From CAZTYW01 sp964617695 (GTDB lineage: Bacteria > Chloroflexota > Dehalococcoidia > UBA2247 > RBG-13-53-26): DNA of 37,316 bases. The first letter of the stretch is position 1; each line of letters opens with the position of its first letter. Location: assembly GCA_964617695.1 (NCBI GenBank), contig CAZTYW010000011.1, positions 1 through 37,316 on the forward strand. The letters run 5' to 3'. The notes beneath the pieces are model-generated. The model was not told the DNA's origin and did not search any database. It worked only from the letters and a program-made list of their open reading frames with translations. The translations under genes were made by a program, and so were the position numbers. Shown here piece after piece: positions 32,586 to 37,316 of the stretch.

Positions 32586-32614
32586 ATTATATTGTGCCCC
32601 GAACCACAAGTCAA
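32586..32614 (-). promoter_or_regulatory. Near-consensus promoter of the sodium operon
   Basis: On the minus strand TTGACT (32614-32609), a 17-base spacer and TATAAT (32591-32586) form an almost perfect sigma-70-type promoter. It directs transcription into the gamma-like subunit, OadB-like, exchanger, symporter and beta-lactamase-fold genes. It lies between the methyltransferase gene's 3-prime end and this operon. Confidence 0.88.
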
Positions 32615-32723
32615 CGACCTGACTGCACGTACGTCCGATGGAGCCGGGCGCCGCAACTCGGGACCTGTCCCATCATAGCGAGTCACCCTGGTAGATGGCA
32701 CCAACCCAAGACGACCTGCGCCT

Positions 32724-33362
32724 TCATTCCTGTTCCCACGCCCCCTCCCCAACGAGGGGTACCCAACGGCATGGCCCGAGGTTCTCAACGACTGTACCGC
32801 CGGACTTCTTGGTGACTTTCAGCAACTCCTGTTCGTATCGGGAGCCTACAGGGATGACCAACCTGCCACCTTCAGCAAGCTGCTCCAGAAGCACATCAGG
32901 GACCCGCGGAGCACCGGCAGACACTATTATGGCGTCATAGGGTGCCCCATCCGGCCAGCCCAGAGTCTTTCCCGCCAGGTGAGTCTCGATGTTGGTATAC
33001 CCCAGTCTGTCCAGCACTTCTCTGGCCTTGTCAGCCAACTGATAGTATCTCTCGACCGAAACCACCCACCCGGCCAACTCGGCCAGAAGAGCTGCCTGGT
33101 AGCCGCTGCCCGTGCCTATCTCCAGGACCTTCTCCCCTCCTTTAAGCTCCATCGCCTCGATCATCATGGCCACGATCAAGGGCTGGGATATCGTTTGCCC
33201 CTGCCCGATCGGAAGCGGTTTGTCTTCATAGGCCGCCCGCCGGTAGCTGAAGGCCACGAACAACTCCCTGGGCACGCACAGCATGGCACGCAGCACTCTC
33301 TCATCCTTTATCTCGAAGCGGAGCTGCTCAACCAGCTTCGTTCGGGCCGCGGCAAAATCCAT
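32724..33362 (-). CDS. pcm: Protein-L-isoaspartate O-methyltransferase
   Basis: A 212-residue class I methyltransferase that uses S-adenosylmethionine to methylate isoaspartyl residues in damaged proteins, starting their repair. The family signatures are clear: MLCVPRELFV, YEDKPLPIGQGQTISQPLIVAMM, the SAM loop VLEIGTGSGYQAALLAEL, and YDAIIVSAGAPRVPDVLLEQLAEGGRLVIPVG. I chose ATG 33362 (MDFAAARTKLVEQL), where homology begins; a TTG at 33419 would add 19 residues that do not look like the family. The ribosome binding site is weak. It may be monocistronic. Confidence 0.93.
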   Translation of the reverse strand: MDFAAARTKLVEQLRFEIKDERVLRAMLCVPRELFVAFSYRRAAYEDKPLPIGQGQTISQPLIVAMMIEAMELKGGEKVLEIGTGSGYQAALLAELAGWVVSVERYYQLADKAREVLDRLGYTNIETHLAGKTLGWPDGAPYDAIIVSAGAPRVPDVLLEQLAEGGRLVIPVGSRYEQELLKVTKKSGGTVVENLGPCRWVPLVGEGAWEQE

Positions 33363-33814
33363 AGTCAACCTAGCTGCCCCATAATGCGCTGAGAACCGAG
33401 GTGGTGGGGTGTCAAACAAGAACCCGTCCGTTCATCCCTACTGAAGCCAAAAGTCTCGCAATCTGCATTGACTGGCGTAACTCAGCATGTGGCCTTCATC
33501 CACAAAGTCCAAAAAGCAGGCCGTCGCCCGAGCGACAAGCCCGGACCAACGCAAAGGCCTGACAGGTCAATTCTAGTGCATGGCCCAGACTCCGTCTACC
33601 GTGCGTGGGGAAACAGGAACACCGCTCAAAGCAGCCAGGAATCCGACCCGGCCTGACAAAGACCCCCTTCCTCCGACAGGCCCGTCGAACCAGGCCCGCC
33701 GACAAAGCCACCAACAATGGGCGCTTTGTACAGGCACACTGCCCCTGTGATCCACATCCCGCTCCTCTCACTGTTTTGTAACGCTCCTTTGCTGGCCAAG
33801 CGATTGACTAAACG

Positions 33815-33843
33815 TTGCCTTTACGGATTGTGCTTACTATACT
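33815..33843 (+). promoter_or_regulatory. Promoter for the cooC-pgk-apgM-tpiA operon
   Basis: TTGCCT (33815-33820), a 17-base spacer and TATACT (33838-33843) form a good promoter 43 bases before cooC; a TATAAT at 33845-33850 offers an alternative -10. The rest of the 33363-33885 gap, about 520 bases, shows no gene or other signal I can support. Confidence 0.7.
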
Positions 33844-33885
33844 CTATAATGTCCAAGACTTAGGGCCTCTGCCCGAGAGGGAGGG

Positions 33886-34671
33886 ATGAAGCTAGCTATT
33901 GCCGGAAAAGGAGGAGTGGGCAAGACTACTCTAGCAAGTCTGCTAGCGATGGTTTATTCCGCTGAGGGCAAGAGGGTTCTCGCCATTGACGCTGATCCTG
34001 ATGCCAACCTGGCTTCGGCACTGGGCATCCCCGCCGAGCAAGCTCGCAGCATCACTCCTATCGTCGAACTCACCGAGTTGATCGAAGAGCGCACCGGCGC
34101 AAAGCCGGGCACCACTGGCACGTTCTTCAAGCTCAATCCCAAGGTTGATGACATACCTGACCGCTTCTCCGTGGAGCGCGACAATATCAGGCTCATGGTT
34201 ATGGGCAGCGTCAAGGGGGGCGGCACAGGATGTGTCTGCCCTGAAAGCGCCCTGCTGCGGAACCTCGTATCACACTTGCTCCTTGAGAGATCCGAGGTGG
34301 TTATCATGGACATGGAGGCAGGGCTGGAGCATCTGGGCAGGGGGACGGCGCGGGGGGTGGATGCTTTCATAATCGTGGTGGAACCGGGAAAGAGGAGCCT
34401 GCTGACGGCACAAGCCATTGGCAGATTGGCTGAAGAGCTTGGCGTGGCCAGGCGTTTTGTCGTCGGGTCAAAGACTCAGAACGAAGTTGACCGGCAGTTC
34501 ATCGTTGACAACTTGCCCGACCTTCGCGTCGTGGGCTTCGTCAACTACGATCCCAGGATTACGGAAGCTGACCGGCTGGGCACCGGCGTCTTTGAGGCTG
34601 CGCCCGAAGCAGCCGCAGAAGCGCGAGCAATCAGAGACAGACTGGAAGCTTCGATCACCGGAAGGACATAA
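33886..34671 (+). CDS. cooC: CooC/AcsF-type nickel-insertion ATPase
   Basis: A 261-residue MinD/ParA-type P-loop ATPase with deviant Walker A GKGGVGKTT (about 7-15) and DADPDANLASALG. The GCVCPESALLRN motif supplies the CxC pair that binds nickel in CooC, the maturation factor of carbon monoxide dehydrogenase; the acetyl-CoA synthase factor AcsF is very similar. DMEAGLEHLGRGT is the further family motif. Its presence suggests a CO dehydrogenase or Wood-Ljungdahl pathway elsewhere in the genome; none is in the window. It is the first gene of a unit with three glycolytic enzymes, ending 12 bases before pgk. Confidence 0.92.
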   Translation: MKLAIAGKGGVGKTTLASLLAMVYSAEGKRVLAIDADPDANLASALGIPAEQARSITPIVELTELIEERTGAKPGTTGTFFKLNPKVDDIPDRFSVERDNIRLMVMGSVKGGGTGCVCPESALLRNLVSHLLLERSEVVIMDMEAGLEHLGRGTARGVDAFIIVVEPGKRSLLTAQAIGRLAEELGVARRFVVGSKTQNEVDRQFIVDNLPDLRVVGFVNYDPRITEADRLGTGVFEAAPEAAAEARAIRDRLEASITGRT

Positions 34672-34683
34672 GGAGGAGCGACC

Positions 34684-35874
34684 TTGAACAAGAAAACGGT
34701 AAGGGACATCGATATCGCTGCAAAGAAGGTAATGGTCAGGGTGGACTTCAATGTGCCGCTGGACCCCGAAAGCGGTGCCATCGCCGACGACACCCGCATT
34801 CGCGTGTCGCTACCCACGATCAAGTACTTGCTGGATAACAGAGCCAGGGTCATCATCTGCTCACACCTGGGACGACCCAAACGCCGGACAAAAGAATTCA
34901 GTCTGGCCCCGGTAGCCCAACGCCTCTCCCAGGTATTGGGACAGGAAGTCAAACTAGCTCATGACTGCATCGGGGCAGAAGTAGAACAGATGGTGTCGGA
35001 TCTGAGCGATGGCGAAGCACTGATGCTGGAGAACCTCCGCTTGCATCCCGAAGAGGAAAAGAACGATCCCGGCTTCGCCCAGGCTCTGGCACAGTTGGCG
35101 GAGGTCTTCGTTAACGACGCTTTTGGGACTTGCCACAGGAGTCATGCCTCTACCGTTGGCATCACCCAGTATCTCCCTTCAGTCGCCGGATTCCTGGTGG
35201 AGAGAGAACTGGAGATGATGGACAGAGCATTGAACAACCCGGCACGGCCCTTCACCGCCCTGATAGGGGGTGCCAAGATAAGTGATAAGATTGGCGTGCT
35301 GGAAAACATACTGGACAAGGTCGATTCCCTGCTGATCGCTGGCGGCATGGGCTCCACCTTTCTCAAGTCACTGAAATACGAGATGGGCCGCTCCCTGATA
35401 GAGGAGGAGAAGGTAAATCTGGCACAGAAGCTGATAGCCACAGCCGCGGAGAAGGGTGTACACCTGCTCTTGCCCGCAGACGTGGTAGTGGCCAACAAGT
35501 TTGCCGCCGAGGCCAAGTCCAGGATTGTTCCTACTACGGATGTGCCCCTGGGCTGGTACGTTATGGATATTGGGCCAAGAACGACCGAGCTATTTGCAGC
35601 CAAGCTGCGCAAGTCCAAGACAGTCATCTGGAACGGGCCGGTGGGCGTATTCGAGTTCCCCCAGTTCCAGAAGGGCACCAACGCCGTTGCAGAAGTCCTC
35701 GCCAGTCTGGATGCCACCACTGTGATCGGTGGCGGCTCGACTGCCGAAGCGGTACAGGAGATGGGGCTGGTTCACAAGATGACCCATGTTTCCACCGGAG
35801 GCGGGGCCTCCCTCAAGTTTCTTCAGGGCAAACCTCTGCCCGGAATAGAAGCACTACAAGATAAGGCACCATGA
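34684..35874 (+). CDS. pgk: Phosphoglycerate kinase
   Basis: A 396-residue enzyme transferring phosphate between 1,3-bisphosphoglycerate and ADP in glycolysis/gluconeogenesis. Motifs: RVDFNVP at the N-terminus, SHLGRPK, LENLRLHPEEEKND, HRSHAST and the nucleotide loop GGGSTAEAV near the C-terminus. Length is normal. It starts with TTG at 34684, preceded by AAGGAGGAG; the family's usual N-terminus begins there and no closer ATG exists. Its stop overlaps the apgM start by four bases (ATGA). Confidence 0.96.
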   Translation: MNKKTVRDIDIAAKKVMVRVDFNVPLDPESGAIADDTRIRVSLPTIKYLLDNRARVIICSHLGRPKRRTKEFSLAPVAQRLSQVLGQEVKLAHDCIGAEVEQMVSDLSDGEALMLENLRLHPEEEKNDPGFAQALAQLAEVFVNDAFGTCHRSHASTVGITQYLPSVAGFLVERELEMMDRALNNPARPFTALIGGAKISDKIGVLENILDKVDSLLIAGGMGSTFLKSLKYEMGRSLIEEEKVNLAQKLIATAAEKGVHLLLPADVVVANKFAAEAKSRIVPTTDVPLGWYVMDIGPRTTELFAAKLRKSKTVIWNGPVGVFEFPQFQKGTNAVAEVLASLDATTVIGGGSTAEAVQEMGLVHKMTHVSTGGGASLKFLQGKPLPGIEALQDKAP

Positions 35875-37076
35875 ACCGACTGGACATTCTCAGCCAGGTC
35901 GCCGTTGCATCGCCCTCCAGGATTGTCATGGTGGTGATGGACGGCCTGGGGGGCCTGCCCCACCCTGAGACCGGAAAGACCGAACTGGAGACGGCCGTCA
36001 CACCCAACCTCGACTATCTGGCAAAGGGGGCCATCTGTGGCCTTGCTGAACCACTGGGCCCCGGACTCACTCCCGGCAGCGGGCCATCTCACATGGCCCT
36101 CTTCGGCTACGATCCTTTCCAGTTCACCGTCGGAAGAGGCGTTCTGGAAGCGTTCGGCATAGACTTCCCCCTCGAAGATAGAGACGTAGCAGCTAGAGGG
36201 AACTTCTGCACCATGGATGATGATGGCGTCATTGTGGATCGTCGGGCCGGCCGCATCTCGACCGAAGAGTGCGCCAGGTTATGTCAACAACTGGGCCAGA
36301 TCAAGCTCGGCGGTGTCCAGGCGCTAGTTGCCCCTGTGAGAGGTCACCGCTTCCTGTTGGTCCTCCGAGGTGATAAACTCAACGCCGATGTGAGCCACTC
36401 TGACCCCAACCAGGTGGGGCTTGAGCCCAGGCCCATCGTGGCTGTCTCGCCCAAAGCAGAGGAAACGGCCTCCTTTGCCAGAGAATGGGTGACCAGGGCA
36501 AGGGAGATGCTGGCCGGCTCACACCCGGCAAACATGGTGCTGCTGCGCGGCTTCTCCACGCACCCCCACTTCCCCAGCATGGGCCAAGTGTTCAAGCTGG
36601 ACGCGGTTGCTATCGCCACCTATCCTATGTACCGGGGGCTGGCGAAGCTCGTCGGCATGGAAGTTGTGGACAGCGGCAGCTCCATCCAGGAGGAGTTCGA
36701 TGCGCTGGCCAGGCATTATGCCGACCACGATTTCTTCTTCGTTCATGTGAAGCACACTGACACTGCCGGGGAGGACGGCAACTTCGAAGGGAAGGTCAGG
36801 GTCATCGAAGAGGTCGACACTGCTCTGGGTCAACTGATGGACCTCAAGCCAGAAGTAACTGTGGTGACTGGAGACCACTCGACACCGGCTCTGTTGAAGG
36901 CCCATAGCTGGCACCCTGTACCGTTCCTGCTACATTCACCGTGGTGTCGGGCTGATGACGTAACCGAGTTCTCTGAGCGGGCCTGCGCCAGGGGCGGCCT
37001 GGGAGTATTCCCCTCGCTGCACATAATGCCTTTGGCCCTGGCCAACGCCCTGAAGATAACCAAGTTTGGCGCTTGA
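35871..37076 (+). CDS. apgM: Cofactor-independent phosphoglycerate mutase, archaeal type
   Basis: A 401-residue ApgM interconverts 3- and 2-phosphoglycerate without 2,3-bisphosphoglycerate. It belongs to the alkaline-phosphatase superfamily: VMDGLGGLPHPETGKTELE holds the first metal ligand, PGSGPSHMALFGYDP the catalytic Ser, and VKHTDTAGEDGN and TGDHSTPALLKAHSWHPVPF the remaining metal ligands. This archaeal form also occurs in Dehalococcoidia and other bacteria. It overlaps the pgk stop and ends 11 bases before tpiA, so the three glycolytic genes are co-transcribed. Confidence 0.95.
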   Translation: MNRLDILSQVAVASPSRIVMVVMDGLGGLPHPETGKTELETAVTPNLDYLAKGAICGLAEPLGPGLTPGSGPSHMALFGYDPFQFTVGRGVLEAFGIDFPLEDRDVAARGNFCTMDDDGVIVDRRAGRISTEECARLCQQLGQIKLGGVQALVAPVRGHRFLLVLRGDKLNADVSHSDPNQVGLEPRPIVAVSPKAEETASFAREWVTRAREMLAGSHPANMVLLRGFSTHPHFPSMGQVFKLDAVAIATYPMYRGLAKLVGMEVVDSGSSIQEEFDALARHYADHDFFFVHVKHTDTAGEDGNFEGKVRVIEEVDTALGQLMDLKPEVTVVTGDHSTPALLKAHSWHPVPFLLHSPWCRADDVTEFSERACARGGLGVFPSLHIMPLALANALKITKFGA

Positions 37077-37087
37077 GGTGACCGTAT

Positions 37088-37316
37088 ATGCGTCTGCCCA
37101 TAATTGCCGGGAACTGGAAAATGAACACCAACATCGAGGAGGCCGTAGCACTCGTCCGAGAAATGAAGCACAGGCTGGACGCAATACAAGGTGTGGAGAA
37201 GGTGCTGTGTCCGCCTTTCGTGTCTCTGGCCGCCATCAGGGAGCTGACCGCAGGCACATCCATCGTGCTGGGGCCCAGAACGTCTACTTTGAGGACAAGG
37301 GTGCCTTTACCGGTGA
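37088..37316 (+). pseudogene. tpiA: Triosephosphate isomerase, 5-prime part with frameshift
   Basis: The N-terminus is clear: MRLPIIAGNWKMNTNIEEAV, then LCPPFVSLAAI. Triosephosphate isomerase interconverts dihydroxyacetone phosphate and glyceraldehyde 3-phosphate. From about 37271 the frame departs from the family: GGGCCC reads GP, whereas one extra G would give GAQNVYFEDKGAFTG, the conserved active-site-proximal segment, up to the end of the window. A one-base deletion is therefore present at 37271-37276. The gene runs off the window. Given an essential enzyme and a homopolymer G, a sequencing or assembly error is more likely than true inactivation. Confidence 0.85.

Overview
The window reads as a bacterial chromosome segment, most likely from the phylum Chloroflexota and probably near the class Dehalococcoidia. 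This is inference from content, not from a marker search. Pointers are the order tRNA-Thr, tRNA-Tyr, tRNA-Thr, tuf, rpmG, secE, nusG, rplK, rplA; an EF-Tu with a cysteine-rich insert; archaeal-type apgM beside pgk and tpiA; PAC2-family proteins; and a CooC-type ATPase, which suggests carbon monoxide dehydrogenase chemistry elsewhere in the genome. Two 100-N runs show it is a draft scaffold.

Positions 1-8976 (+ strand) look like a surface-protein and regulation island. A small unknown protein and an exosortase-family transpeptidase are followed by an OmpR-type response regulator, an FtsZ with a C-terminal PAS domain, a terminator, a second OmpR-type regulator with a degenerate receiver, three SipW/TasA-like secreted proteins and a large SipW-type signal peptidase. 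Two promoters, ahead of the small protein/exosortase unit and ahead of the second regulator, carry the same array of roughly 11-bp TAAC direct repeats at identical spacing from the same -10-like element. They probably answer to the same OmpR/PhoB-type regulator.

Positions 9046-17383 (- strand) hold a large secreted subtilisin-like protease with PKD domains and 77-residue repeats (one N gap inside the repeats), a roughly 0.7-kb stretch without a convincing gene, two PAC2 proteins, an inositol-monophosphatase-family enzyme, a second N gap that looks like an unmerged 55-bp contig overlap, and a CBS-domain regulator.

Positions 17646-27863 (+ strand) are the tRNA/tuf/ribosomal-protein cluster. 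Between rplA and the L10 leader sits a 5.3-kb insertion: two tandem copies of a two-gene cassette, an HMG-CoA-synthase-like protein fused to a DUF35 zinc-ribbon/OB-fold, then an SCP2-type thiolase. Both HMG-CoA-synthase-like proteins have lost the Glu, Cys and His catalytic residues, while the thiolases keep Cys and His.

Positions 27937-32614 (- strand) form a sodium-themed operon behind a near-consensus promoter: decarboxylase gamma-like and beta subunits, a Na+/Ca2+ exchanger, a sodium:solute symporter and a metallo-beta-lactamase-fold protein. A protein-isoaspartate methyltransferase lies next to it. The window ends with cooC, pgk, apgM and a tpiA start on the + strand; tpiA carries an apparent one-base deletion near the window end.
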